Source of the DNA: Agmasoma carcini (nom. nud.)
Lineage: Eukaryota > Microsporidia > Thelohaniidae
Assembly (NCBI GenBank): GCA_029232285.1
Contig: JAOXFI010000010.1
Span: forward strand, 1 to 64,000
Direction: 5' to 3'
Length of the DNA: 64,000 bases
Part shown: positions 32,532 to 43,162 of the stretch, piece after piece
How positions within the stretch are numbered: the stretch's first letter is position 1
Layout: every line of letters starts with the position of its first letter
Notes under the pieces: generated by a model
Databases searched by the model: none
Told to the model about the DNA's origin: nothing
Seen by the model: only the letters and a program-made list of their open reading frames with translations
Translations under genes and position numbers: made by a program

Positions 32532-33819
32532 CAATGCTTTGCAAAAAAGTAGCACCCCAAAAAATTAAAATCTTATGCTAGATAAAACTAGATAGAAAAT
32601 ATATACAATTTAATAACTTTTTAAATACATATATATTCTTGTGTTTTTCAGTATTTAATTATGAATTCCAAATATAATATTTAGTGTGAACATGTTTGAA
32701 AAAAAAGTATCACCTTGAAATAAATTAATTAACACGTCTCCTTTCAGCTCTATAAATAACCAAAGCTTTTTTTCGAAAGCTTAAAGTAAAATGCTTCATC
32801 ATTTATGATCCATATTTAAAGATTTTATCTTTTAATTTTCGCTTAATATATGCTTGATAGGGTTTAGATTAAGCGATTGTAGTAGCTATTTTTATAAATT
32901 TTAATTTTTAGAATTAATTATTGTTTGAACTGATTTTTATTGTGACAAGGTGCATTGTCTTGCTAAAAAATCTGAAATGCCCATCATCAGGCAGATTCTT
33001 TGAGATTTAAAGAAAGAAGTTGTTTATATGCAACAGCGTCAATAGTTTAATCAATAAACACAAGTATATTTACTCTTTTAGATGATATGCAGCCCCATAC
33101 CATTTCTGATCTAAACACCATGGTATACTGATGGTTAAATATACTTTGTATTTACCTTTTCTAGTTCTTAATCGCACCAAACAAATAATTATCTGGCTGA
33201 TAAAGATTAAATCAACATTTATCATAAAAAATAAATGATTTAAGCTCATCTCTCAAAAATTCATATTATAATTTTTATATAAAAATGTTCTTCTTACTTA
33301 ATAATGGCTTAATAACAGCATTAAATGTGTTGATACTTTGTTTATTTATAGCCCTTGATATAATTTGAAAAAAATACATTAATATCGTATTTCTTTCACA
33401 AGTTTTTTTATATTTCTGATAAAGTGATAAATATATTTTTATCAATACACTTTATAAAAAAATCATTGTTGAAGAATTGAGCTTCTTATGTCGTCTAGAT
33501 CACGTTATTTGATTAATTGATATATTTTAAAGCGATAGAATTTTGGGCTAAACCATTTATTAAATAACTAATAACATTTATTTTTGCTCTTCTAAAATAT
33601 GTTTTGACATGGGTTATTCTTTAAATATTATTTTAGGGTATAACTTTTTTTTGCAAACATGTTCACACTAAATATTATATTTAGAATTCATAATAAAATA
33701 TTAAAAAACGCAAGAATATATATGTATTTATAGAGTTTATTAATTTATATTTTTCTATCTAGTTTTATCTGGAACAAGGTTTTCATTTTTTGGGTTGCTA
33801 CTTTTTTTGCAAAACAGTG
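32532..33819 (-). mobile_element. Tc1-type element, 1288 bp, ~190-base inverted repeats
   Basis: The left end is CAATGCTTTGCAAAAAA after TA (32530-32531). The right end is TTTTTTTGCAAAACAGTG before TA (33820-33821). Each arm carries two copies of the GTAGCACCC-type motif ~165 bases apart (an IR/DR layout). The transposase lies on the reverse strand. It is the same family as 56387-57828 but ~150 bases shorter. Confidence 0.85.
32755..33610 (-). pseudogene. Tc1 transposase, decayed
   Basis: The reverse strand starts at ~33610 with M-S-K-H-I-L-E-E. It includes the motif Q-Q/R-D-N-A-P-C-H near 32945-32965 and matches the 56621-57605 copy in reverse throughout, including the region just before the stop. 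Frameshifts and deletions interrupt it. It is inactive. Confidence 0.75.
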
Positions 33820-33821
33820 TA

Positions 33822-35223
33822 TATAGCTTTGTTTTATCAATCTCATGTTATTATTCAGGGTGAGATAATTTCATTAAGAATCGGCTAGATATAACTTATA
33901 AAAAAAATCAAATTTTATAAATTTTTAAATGTTATTCGTTAATTAAAAAAATCTAACAAGGTTGAAAATTGATCAATCATGTGATAACACTATTATATAA
34001 AAAATAAACTCTGATTTATTGATTTTAATGCGTAGTTAGAAATAATCAAGAAATTAATATTGTATATTGTAAATTATTTCTTCTGACATAAACTTACTCG
34101 TGTATAATTCATTTCTTACTTCTTTTGTAGTCATTTGTAAACAATCACTTGTAAGTATAACATACTGGCTCTCAATTATTTTGCTATAAACTTTTCTGTT
34201 ATCAGTTCAAACAAATTTAAAGAACAATTAACCGACTTATTATTAAAAATATTTTCTTTAATAATGATATATTAACTAGTCTATAATCACTCATTACATA
34301 ATAATTAAAAATAATTCTTGTATTATTGACCCTACGTGTTTTATTCCATCTCTCAACAGTTCTTAAGAGCAGTTTACACTAATTCTTTCAAATGCGACCA
34401 ATATCTATTGCTGATCAGTAATCCGATATTGTTATTCTACCTTTTTTCTAAAAGAGTTTAATCAATCTCTACCGTATTAAAATCATAAATTAAATCGACA
34501 GACACTATACTGATTATTTATTACAGTATTTGTAACAATAGCAACTGTCTATAAACAATCAAAATCCTAAGAATATGGAGCATACATTAAGGCTATTGAT
34601 AAAATATGTTAAAAATTCGTAAAATTTCAACTGTTATTTTTTTTTAAAAATTGACTTTCTAATACTAATTTTTGCAAAACTTGCAGTAATATCTGAAACG
34701 AAATCCTCTGCTTCTATTAACATAAATATGTAAAGTTTTATTTGAAATTAAGGCATCTATTTTATCAAGTAATATACTTGATAAAAACTGTTTCAATGTA
34801 TTATTACAAAGTAAATACCCTCATAAATGCTTCGATTTGATATTCATTTTACATTGGACAATATTATGTATTTAAATTCTTTTTTTTGCTGTAGATACAA
34901 AATAATACAGAGTTTAAATATAAATTGAACAATGATTAGTTATTTCATTTAAAGATATATTAAAATCATCTTTAAAACAATATTTATCAATTTTAAAGTA
35001 TTTTTATAGTTTTGTAATCGATAGTTAGACACCTGAAGCTTAATTTATTGAAACTTCTATTATATTTTATAAACTTCAAGACAAATTGCAAGTATGACAA
35101 TAAATTGTCTTCTATTGCTGATTTAAACATTATTAAGTCTTCTTCGTCATTCAATAACTAAATAATTGAATCAAAATAGTAATTAAAAGAAAAATAACTT
35201 AAAAAATAAAATAAAATTATTTA
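33822..35223. other. Spacer with a weak reverse-strand coding remnant
   Basis: On the reverse strand around 34300-34400 a short piece reads T-V-E-R-W-N-K-T-R-R-V, but stops surround it and no family is clear. Nothing else was recognised. Confidence 0.3.
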
Positions 35224-35772
35224 TCAATACAAATTATTGAAATAATAAAAAGCCAAAAAATCAACATTCAATATCATTTGAACAACAAATTCATAAGTTT
35301 TAACATCATTACAAGCTAAAATAAATTGATTCAACTTTTCCAATATATCAAATTTAGCTTTATCAATATTTCTTTTACAATTAATAGTATTTTGGAAATC
35401 ATTATAAACCATTTCAAAGATATCATTTTTGTTGTAAAATCTTCTAATAGTTTTTATTCCTTGACATAATTCTTTATATGCTTTGTCTATATTAAAAATA
35501 TAAATTTCAAATGATTGGTACAAAATAAATAATTCATGATTATTGGTGAATTTCCTTTCAGTGTTTATATATTTTATAATTTTTTTATATTCTCTAGAGA
35601 ATTGAGTAATAAATTGATCTAATAATATTTCTCTTCTTAATAGATTATCACTGAATAGTTCTTCATTAATAACAACCTCATCTAATTCTGAATCTCTATT
35701 TATAATAATTCTAACAAATGGACTTGATTGTATATAAATAAGTAAGTACATAATTAATTCCATATAAGCCAT
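35224..35772 (-). CDS. Group 2 secreted helical protein; function unknown
   Basis: The 182-residue product starts M-A-Y-M-E-L-I-M-Y-L-L-I-Y-I-Q-S-S, a plausible signal peptide. It aligns along its length with the 43163 product: E-V-V-I-N-E-E-L-F against E-V-V-I-D-K-N-K-F, then R-R-E-I-L-L-D-Q-F. Later the two share N-D-x-Q-N-x-I-x-C-x-x-x-x-x-x-A/I, the N-Q-F-I-L-A-C or N-H-Y-L-S-I-C segment, and the K-T-x-x-x-x-V stretch. It is predicted largely helical with two conserved cysteines. Unlike its relatives it lacks the TGTCA/TGACA element: a (GAGATATA)n microsatellite sits directly behind its TATA-like sequence. The function is unknown; export is inferred from the N-terminus. Confidence 0.75.
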   Translation of the reverse strand: MAYMELIMYLLIYIQSSPFVRIIINRDSELDEVVINEELFSDNLLRREILLDQFITQFSREYKKIIKYINTERKFTNNHELFILYQSFEIYIFNIDKAYKELCQGIKTIRRFYNKNDIFEMVYNDFQNTINCKRNIDKAKFDILEKLNQFILACNDVKTYEFVVQMILNVDFLAFYYFNNLY

Positions 35773-35801
35773 GGTATTTTTTTGAAAAAAATTATAATAT
35801 T

Positions 35802-36014
35802 TTCATATAAAGAGATAGAGAGAGATAGAGAGATAGAGAGATATAATGATATAGAGATATAGTGATATAGAGAGATAGAGAGATAGAGAGATATAGAGAT
35901 ATAGAGATATAGAGATATAGAGATATAGAGATATAGAGATATAGAGATATAGAGATATAGAGATATAAAGATATAGAGATATAGAGATATAAAGATATAA
36001 AGATATAGAGATAA
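35802..36014. repeat. Microsatellite, (GAGATATA)n and (GAGA/GATA)n
   Basis: The array is about 210 bases of GATA/GAGATATA units. It is very regular at ~35890-36012 and more mixed at 35802-35890. It begins ~30 bases upstream of the 35224 gene's start, with only the TATA-like region between them. The long reverse-strand open frame across it is a by-product of the repeat. Confidence 0.95.
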
Positions 36015-36119
36015 GGCTTTTAATAGGAACCTTTTTATTATCAATTCATTTCAAATTTTAATATATCAATATTATTTTTTTTACATTTAAATTCTATATT
36101 AACTGTTGAGTCTGCATTG

Positions 36120-36560
36120 GGATTGCAGGGAGATATCACAATGATATTTCAAGATAACATTGATCCATTAATTCAAATATCTTAGACAGTCAGATACTAT
36201 TTAAAGGATTTACCTTTAGGCACAACGGTCACTGAGCAGACAGACAAGATAAATAAACACTTTGAATCTAGTTACAACATTAATATTTCTTATATTAAAT
36301 CGTATTAACCTGATAAGTCACCACAAAGATTATTTCTTCGAATATAAAAATTATACTAAAATTTTACCTAAATGGGTTTACAAATAATAATGAGCGCAAT
36401 GGTAAACCTTCGAGTGGTTATGTGGACCACTGAGATAATAAGATGAATAAAATACCCTTTAAAAACTTTTACTTACACTACAGATAGGTTCCGCCTGCGG
36501 ATTACCTCAAAATCTTTATTGTATACAATCTATTTTTAATAAAAAATTATATCTTTTATA
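36120..36560. repeat. Repeat C (reverse) joined to repeat A copy 2
   Basis: 36150-36300 matches the reverse of 30215-30330 (AGATAAATAAACACTTTGAA). 36310-36530 matches repeat A (GCAATGGTAAACCTTCGAGT, then GGTTATGTGGACCAC). The junction suggests that repeats A and C may be parts of one element. Confidence 0.5.
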
Positions 36561-36862
36561 TAATACTTGTCTAAGACAATATTACAATTTTAAGTAAAAA
36601 AATATTTTAGTTATAGCACAATTATGTTGTACTTATGATATATTAAAATGATTTTAGTCTATTTTTCTCCTTATTTGAGCTCAGATTGATACATTATGTT
36701 AAATTTATTAATATTTATTGGTATAAAATTTTCTTCATATCAAAATATTAAAGACAGGTATTGAAATATTTTGAATTTATAGAAAATTTCATTTATAAAC
36801 CAATTTATTTAGTTATAATTTATTTTCAAAAAAATATTTTTAAAATTATAAAAAATATACCC

Positions 36863-37627
36863 ATGCAAGAAAATATTGAAGAAATTGGATATGATGAATT
36901 AGCTCTATTTGAATTTCCTACTATTGATCAATTATTAGATAGCGCTTTTTTAAATAATGCAAGAGATTTAGATGTTGAAATTGGTAAGTTTTTTGAAAAT
37001 ACAAAATATGTCGGTTTTTACTTTATTTTTAAAATACCTGATGATATATTTTATAATATTCAAAATTTAGGTGGTTTTAAATATAAAATATGCTTTTATA
37101 GATATACAGACGAAAATACTATAAAAATTATTTATAAAGACTTTACAGAGGTAGATTATTCTAATATAACAAATAGATATAGAGAAATAATATATAACAT
37201 TATATCATTGGAGTCTTTTCCTTGTTTTATTATAATTTTATCTCCAGATTGTGAAGATAAAGTTTTATATTTATTAAAAAATGAAAAAAATAAAAAATTA
37301 TTAATTGAAAATAAAGATGATAGGAAATGGCTGGAATATTTTGAACAACCAAACTTAAAAGATTTAAATATTGATGAAGAAAGATTAAATAAGAAAAGTT
37401 TTGCAGATACGCACACTTATTATGATATTGAAACAAAAAATAATTCTTATGATGAACTTTTTGATCATTATGAAAAAATTATGAATTTAAAGTATGATAA
37501 AATGGATTTATTAAATAAGGAGATTGAAAAAAAGGTCAGGAATTGTAAGATATGTGTTATTGCTTTGTCACTGCCTATTATATGTACTTTTATATGTACT
37601 TTAACATGTTCTATTATGTATAAATAA
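36863..37627 (+). CDS. Group 1 tail-anchored paralogue with helical stalk; function unknown
   Basis: The 254-residue product begins M-Q-E-N-I-E-E-I-G. The S-A-F-L-N-N-A-R-D-L-D-V block near residue 31-42 marks it as a relative of 37785 and 5692. The core (~60-155) reads F-I-F-K-I-P-D-D-I-F, F-K-Y-K-I-C-F-Y, and L-S-P-D-x-E-D-K-V-L-Y-L. After it comes a charged helical stalk (D-H-Y-E-K-I-M-N-L-K-Y-D-K-M) and a Cys-rich membrane helix at ~225-251. An in-frame TTG 34 codons upstream would add a hydrophobic N-terminus. I prefer the ATG because it follows TATAAAAAATATACCC and matches the 37785 product's start. The SNARE-like layout (stalk plus tail anchor) is only a resemblance of topology. Confidence 0.75.
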   Translation: MQENIEEIGYDELALFEFPTIDQLLDSAFLNNARDLDVEIGKFFENTKYVGFYFIFKIPDDIFYNIQNLGGFKYKICFYRYTDENTIKIIYKDFTEVDYSNITNRYREIIYNIISLESFPCFIIILSPDCEDKVLYLLKNEKNKKLLIENKDDRKWLEYFEQPNLKDLNIDEERLNKKSFADTHTYYDIETKNNSYDELFDHYEKIMNLKYDKMDLLNKEIEKKVRNCKICVIALSLPIICTFICTLTCSIMYK

Positions 37628-37784
37628 AATAAAATCATTATTTTATACCTTTTACTGTTGTCTTATAACTAAATATGCTATAATATAAGTTGTAATACTA
37701 AAATACTAAAATATTAAACTATATAAAATATTATTATTTTATTTTTTTTCCTTTGATTCAAAATTTCAAAATATTTTTTTAGGC

Positions 37785-38420
37785 ATGTCAAAAATAAATT
37801 ACGAAGAATTGAAAAATGATTCAATATTGGATGCTTCTTTATTAGACAATGCTAGACCACTAGAAGTTAAACACTCAGAGGATTTATTTCAAAGTAATAC
37901 CGTATTATGCTCAGAACATAACAAACTAGCTCATGATAATATCAATTTTATATTGACATTTGTACTTCCACAAAATATATTTAAAAAATTAAGAAAATAT
38001 GAAAGCCACGAATTTAAAGTTTGCTTTTATGAAGAAATACAAAAATCTAAAATTAAGATTATTACTCAAAGTATATATGATAGTCATATTAATGACAGTG
38101 AATCTGTTTTAATAAGGTGTAAAACATCTTTTAGTATACCTTATTATTCATTTTATAACAGAATTCCATTTTTTATTGTATTCCCATCACCAGATTCAAA
38201 TAATAAAATTTTATTTCTTGGACTAAATAAATATAGTTCTTCAAAAAAATTGGATAAACAAGCTTATACATTTCGAAAAGAAAAATATTATAAAGAAAAG
38301 GAGAAACTTGAAGATTCTTATGAGATTTATAAGTCATTGATAAAGAAAATGAGTATATTTATAGTGGCTTTAATAATTATTTGTGTGTCTTATATGATAA
38401 GCCTAAAATATAATTTATAA
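37785..38420 (+). CDS. Group 1 tail-anchored paralogue, tandem partner of 36863; function unknown
   Basis: The 211-residue product starts M-S-K-I-N-Y-E-E-L-K. D-A-S-L-L-D-N-A-R-P-L-E-V at ~17-29 matches S-A-F-L-N-N-A-R-D-L-D-V in its neighbour. The core (~48-150) has F-V-L-P-Q-N-I-F, F-K-V-C-F-Y-E-E, S-K-I-K-I and F-P-S-P-D-S-N-N-K-I-L-F. A Lys/Glu-rich helical stalk (~165-185) precedes the tail anchor (I-F-I-V-A-L-I-I-I-C-V). It lies 157 bases after the preceding gene on the same strand, so the two are a tandem duplicate pair that has since diverged strongly. Neither has the TGTCA element. Confidence 0.75.
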   Translation: MSKINYEELKNDSILDASLLDNARPLEVKHSEDLFQSNTVLCSEHNKLAHDNINFILTFVLPQNIFKKLRKYESHEFKVCFYEEIQKSKIKIITQSIYDSHINDSESVLIRCKTSFSIPYYSFYNRIPFFIVFPSPDSNNKILFLGLNKYSSSKKLDKQAYTFRKEKYYKEKEKLEDSYEIYKSLIKKMSIFIVALIIICVSYMISLKYNL

Positions 38421-38439
38421 AAAAATTTCACAAAACGGG

Positions 38440-38600
38440 TTTTAAAAATAAGAATTAAAGTATTGGTAAACATTCGAGTGGTTACGTGGACCATCGATGC
38501 AATAAGATAAATAAATTATTTTTGATAAAATACAATAATTCCTAATATGGGTTCACAAGTGGGTTAACCTAACATTAAAATATTGAATATATATGTTTTC
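38440..38600 (+). repeat. Dispersed repeat A, copy 3
   Basis: It matches copies 1 and 2 through TTGGTAAACATTCGAGTGGT and GTGGACCATCG. It begins ~20 bases after the stop codon of the 37785 gene. Confidence 0.55.
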
Positions 38601-38879
38601 ACGATCTAGTTTCCTATTGTTGCAATCATCTTTTAAATTGTTTCATTTAGTTTCCAATATTTTTTCAATATTTGAAACTAATATACCAATAGTTGCAACT
38701 ATGTTTCTAGAAAAAAAACATTTCTAATAATTTTAAACCATATGGTCAAGCAAAATATGTTGTTTTTTAAATGATCAAAGAGGAAAAATTTTGGCTAAAA
38801 TCGGGCAGGAATAGTCAACCAAATATAACTCAGAAGCCCTGTAATTAAATTATTGGTATGTCGTAAAGGTGGCAAATAA
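38601..38879. other. Left flank of the IS630-like relic
   Basis: Contains TTGCAATCATCTTTTAAATT and TTTGAAACTAATATACC blocks that may be a decayed inverted repeat of the following element. Not certain. Confidence 0.3.
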
Positions 38880-39620
38880 CTATCAAAAAACATTGTAACA
38901 ACAAAGTGTGACCGTAAGTCTAAGATTGTTTTTGATTAAAATTTGAACAAGTGAGAAATTGGTTGATCATGATTTTTTCTCTAAACAAACTTTGTATAAG
39001 GATTAAAGAAAATTTATTATACTATGAAACAGACGACAATAATCTCCGCCCTATTTTTTGTAACAATTATTTTGTGAATAAGAAATAACACATTGCTATG
39101 ATCAATTCATGTTCTTGGACGAGATTGGTTTTGCCGTATCATTTAGACCAAAAAAATAGGTCCTTAATTAGAACATCAGCTTTCGTGAACTTCATGCGAT
39201 AAGAAACGAAATATTTCTATTCCTGCTATCATGAACAAAAATGTTATTTTATTTATTTCATGATAAGGCTTTAACAAAAGAAACTTTAAAACTTTTCTTA
39301 CTGGTCTTAAAGCCGTTTTTGTTAAAATAAGGCATTTTTATTATAATTTTACAATGTTAATGACTGTATGTATTATTATAAGGGCTGGCACGAGACCATT
39401 AGCTGTCTAGGACTCAAAAATGAAAGTTTTTAATCTAATTTAGAATTGCTTCTCCAAACAGAAGAAAATCGTAATTAGAAGAAAGGGGAAAGGAAATCAA
39501 AAAACATAAATGAATCTTGTTTTGATGAGATAATGCTTACGATTGCGATGGATATTTTAGAAAGATGTTAAAATATATCATCAAGTAGGAAAAACAAGAA
39601 AACATTTTTGAATAAATGAT
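38880..39620 (+). pseudogene. IS630-like (Tc1/mariner superfamily) transposase relic
   Basis: The + strand at ~39113 reads F-L-D-E-I-G-F-A, the first catalytic aspartate motif. A later F-D-E-I-M-L-T-I-A-M-D-I-L-E-R-C resembles the end of the transposase at 59823-61200. The middle is scrambled with many stops. Confidence 0.6.
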
Positions 39621-40029
39621 TTAAAAATTTGCTATTTAACGTATTTTTAAAAATATAAATTAAAAAATTGGTAGCTAAGATTGTAATGTTAATGAGAACA
39701 TTTTAACATTTTAAAATGATTTGAAGTTCGATTGGAAATATTTAAAATGTGTAATAAAATTATTGAAAACTTGATTAAAACAATTGAAAGCAGATCTTAA
39801 AACCCTATAATCTCATAGAGGCTGTAAGACATAAAACACATTAATTCCTAAAAATATTAAAAGCAATATTTCTAATAACATACTAAAATATATATTTTTC
39901 CAAAATGGTAAATAACATATCATTACTCTAAGAATATGTTTATATATAACAACATTTAATGAAACGGGAATATAATACATAATAATTTAAACAGTCTGGA
40001 TCAAGAGCAAAAAAAAACCCAGTGTGCAT
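39621..40029. other. Spacer, nothing recognised
   Basis: A+T-rich. Confidence 0.35.
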
Positions 40030-41005
40030 CAGTAAAAAATTTCTCCTATTGAAAGAACAATTTTTAATATATTAAACATTTGTTCAAAATTTCCTTTGAA
40101 GAACATTGTCTTTTAACATAATTTCTGCAAAAAAGATAACTACTTTAGTAGATGGCAATCATTATCTCTATTTTAACCGTGCTTTGAAGTTGGCATAATA
40201 ATACTCAATATTTTGAGTATAAACTAAGTCTAGAGATAAAAAAAATAAAACTATAATTGACTTTTTCGTATATTGAACCAAGGCAATGATATATCCTTGA
40301 ATTAAATTTTATTTTATTAAAATAGATTTTTAAGTTTTTGCGACATACTCTGTATATAATTGGTAAAAGAGTATATGCGCTTCTATCAAGTATATACTAC
40401 AGAATGAATTTTTGAGGACTTGATAAAATATCAGCAATACCAAAAACCAAATTATCGTTATTTTATATCTTTTTTATTAGCCTTCTGTTGTAGTTGAATT
40501 TTGTTTTATAAACCTGTAATATTATATTATGAGCACTCAATTCTAAAAGGTTAAGTTAAAAGCGATATTATTTTATTTCAAACATATTTTTAAACTGTAC
40601 CTTTTAAAGAATTTATTTTTTTACGGCTTTAAAATTGGTATATCATTTAGTAATAAATTCATGATTTTTAAAGCGTTACTCGTAGTAAGGTTGAGACTAC
40701 AGAAGAAATTACCTCTTCGAACTAAAATATTTTTAAAAAAAGGGTATTGACTATTCATTCATCTAAATACTCTCTTGTCTATGTTTCTAGTGTTTTTAAC
40801 GATTGAACGAATTAAAAATTACTTAGAACACCTGTGATGTTTTTTTAAAACACCAAGCTCACGTAATACTTGATGTAAATGATCTATATCATCTAAAAGC
40901 GATTTAATATTATTGTTAAAAAATAACTCAAATAAATTTAAATTGTTGAAATTTTATTATTATAATTGAATTTTTATATAAAAATTTAAAAAATTTGGTC
41001 GTGAT
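40030..41005 (-). mobile_element. Decayed Merlin-type element (reverse orientation)
   Basis: In reverse it aligns with 965-1960 and, at its 5' end (~40890-41005), with 11925-12075. The reverse strand near 40185-40225 reads T-Q-N-I-E-Y-Y-Y-A-N-F-K-A-R-L-K. At ~40685-40720 it shares the TTTCTTCTGTAGTCTCAACC block with 1204-1225. No intact frame. Confidence 0.6.
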
Positions 41006-41639
41006 CTTAAATTGTATTACTCTTTTAAAATATCATTAATAATACACATAAACTAATATTATAAATCAAATAAATACAACTAATTGAATATTAATCTTAG
41101 ATTCTTTAGATTTTAAAACTTGCTTGTTGCTCCAAAATTAGGTATTATTATAGTCTCTGCTCAAATACAAACCAGATATATAATATGAATATTTAAAAAT
41201 CACAGGTTACCGTTATTTTTAATGAATTTTTATCTGCTAAGCTATAATTTTATACAAATATAGAATATATTACACAGACTTAGTTTCTTATGAATTAAAA
41301 AAATTGAGATTGCAAGACAGAACAGTACCAAAGTAATAAATAAAACTATATTCATTATATTTTATTCTTTTTCATATTCTTTTCTATTTATTTTAAATTA
41401 TTTTGAATATACTTATATTTACCAATGACATTACGGTTGAAGCGAATAAGTGTACAGGCTGAAAATTCTTAAAATTTTATTTAAAACATAATTCAAATTT
41501 AATAATATATTAATATTTTGTGTGTTTTCTTTCTTTTTATCCTATTTTTAAAAAATACTCTTTTAAATATAATCCGCTTTTCTTTGATTTATAATATAAA
41601 AAATTTTCCTTTTTAATCTTTAAATTAGACCACATTAAC
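41006..41639. other. Spacer, nothing recognised
   Basis: A+T-rich; no credible frame. Confidence 0.35.
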
Positions 41640-42120
41640 ATTTAATATTTTGAGTATAAATTATTGGAGCACTTGGATTAAAAAAAATTATTAATGGTTT
41701 GTGCGACCTAAGAAAGCATTACATAGTTACTTGTTTAAAAGAAAAATAAATATAATAAACGATCATATAATATTTATTGGTTCATTTAAGTGTATTAGGT
41801 TTTCAAGTTATCTCCTAGTGTTATTTTGTCTTTCTTTTCAATTTTAATAAATTTAACTTTTTTGTTGTGTTCTGCAAAATCTATATCAAGAATTTAATAA
41901 GTTTTACATTTCTGCCTTGGCCGTTTTTTCCTTTTATTTAATTCAGACTCATCGACCTCAATTATGCAATCTAATAAACCCCAATTTTCATAATTCTTTA
42001 TTTATTGCAAATCTTGCTTAATTATAAATTAAAAATATTATTATTATTTCTAATAGAGATCGTATACTTTTCCAATCACAAATATACTAAAAAATTAGTT
42101 AATATATTATAATTGTTTAA
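41640..42120 (-). pseudogene. Merlin transposase middle fragment
   Basis: The reverse strand at ~41900-41990 reads C-I-I-E-V-D-E-S-E-L-N-K-R-K-K-R. This is the first catalytic aspartate motif (I-E-V-D-E-S) followed by the basic stretch typical of Merlin/ISXO2. The flanks are decayed. Confidence 0.7.
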
Positions 42121-43162
42121 AAAATGTGAAATACAGTAGATTTTCTGAGATAGCAACTACCGCATTATTATATAAACGTAAAGGTTGTTTTTTTTTGCAT
42201 TTATTGCATATTTAGCATGAATTCGTAGAAAGATATATGATTTATGTTTTTAAATTTTATTAAAAAAATCTTCAATTTCAGAATAGAAATTTCATATATA
42301 CATATTTTAGATAGATTTTTCTTGACTGAACATTGCTTCACTTCAACCAAAGAAAATATAATAATAGTCAATTGGTTGATTAAGTGTAAGTTTTTAACAG
42401 TTGAAAACGAGATAAAGAAATTTAAAACTATTTTCTGAAAATACTCAAATCATAATTGATCAGTCGCATCATAATGTTGTTTTTCATGAATAAGATACAT
42501 TTAACTATTATTCAAAAAACTTTACTTCACCACAAAACAATAAAATCTTATCAAGAAAAACTATATGAAAAAAAATCTTATCAAGTTATATCCTATTGAA
42601 TTTGTTTTCAGAAGAAAAAATGTAATATTAGATTTCAAAAATTTTATTTTTCAAATTTTAAATTATAATAGAATCTTTATTGATTAAAGTTTAGTAATTC
42701 TATTTTCAAAAGGTAATACTTATTCAAAAAATTAACTATAATCTAACTAAAAGGTGATCATTTTATAATATAATAGTTTATAATATATTTAAATCATATT
42801 TCTATTTAAAATTTCAAAACCTTTTAATTTCTCATGAACCTGTTAATGTGCTACAGCCCAATTTTCTTATAGGCATGATATACAGCCTAATCTCAAATAT
42901 ATAACCTCTCTTGTGTGCATATAGTATTGAATAAGGGGCAATTATTTACTGGTTATTTAATTTAAATACTTGCTATCACTATCTAAGAGTGTATCATTTT
43001 ATGTAAACTGATAATTACATGATGTTTATCTTTAAGTGTCTGTTTATAAATAATTATTATTTTTATTCTTTCAGGAAATATAAAAAGTGAATCTTTTATG
43101 TTTAACATATTGTAGCAATCAAAATAGAAAAATAATGTCAAAAATCGAAAATATAAAATTTA
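42121..43162. other. Spacer, nothing recognised
   Basis: A 64-codon open frame at 42244-42438 has no promoter module or relative in the window and is not called. Confidence 0.35.

Noticed and set aside
35754..36044. 96-codon reverse open frame of Leu/Tyr/Ile/Ser repeats
   Set aside because: It is only the translation of the (GAGATATA)n array; no start context or non-repeat sequence of length.
36230..36540. Possible tRNA near GGTTCCGCCTGCGGATTACC
   Set aside because: No cloverleaf could be built; it belongs to repeat A flank. No other tRNA or rRNA signal was found in the window.
37156..37436. Two reverse open frames within the 36863 gene
   Set aside because: Shadows of a paralogue-supported + strand gene.
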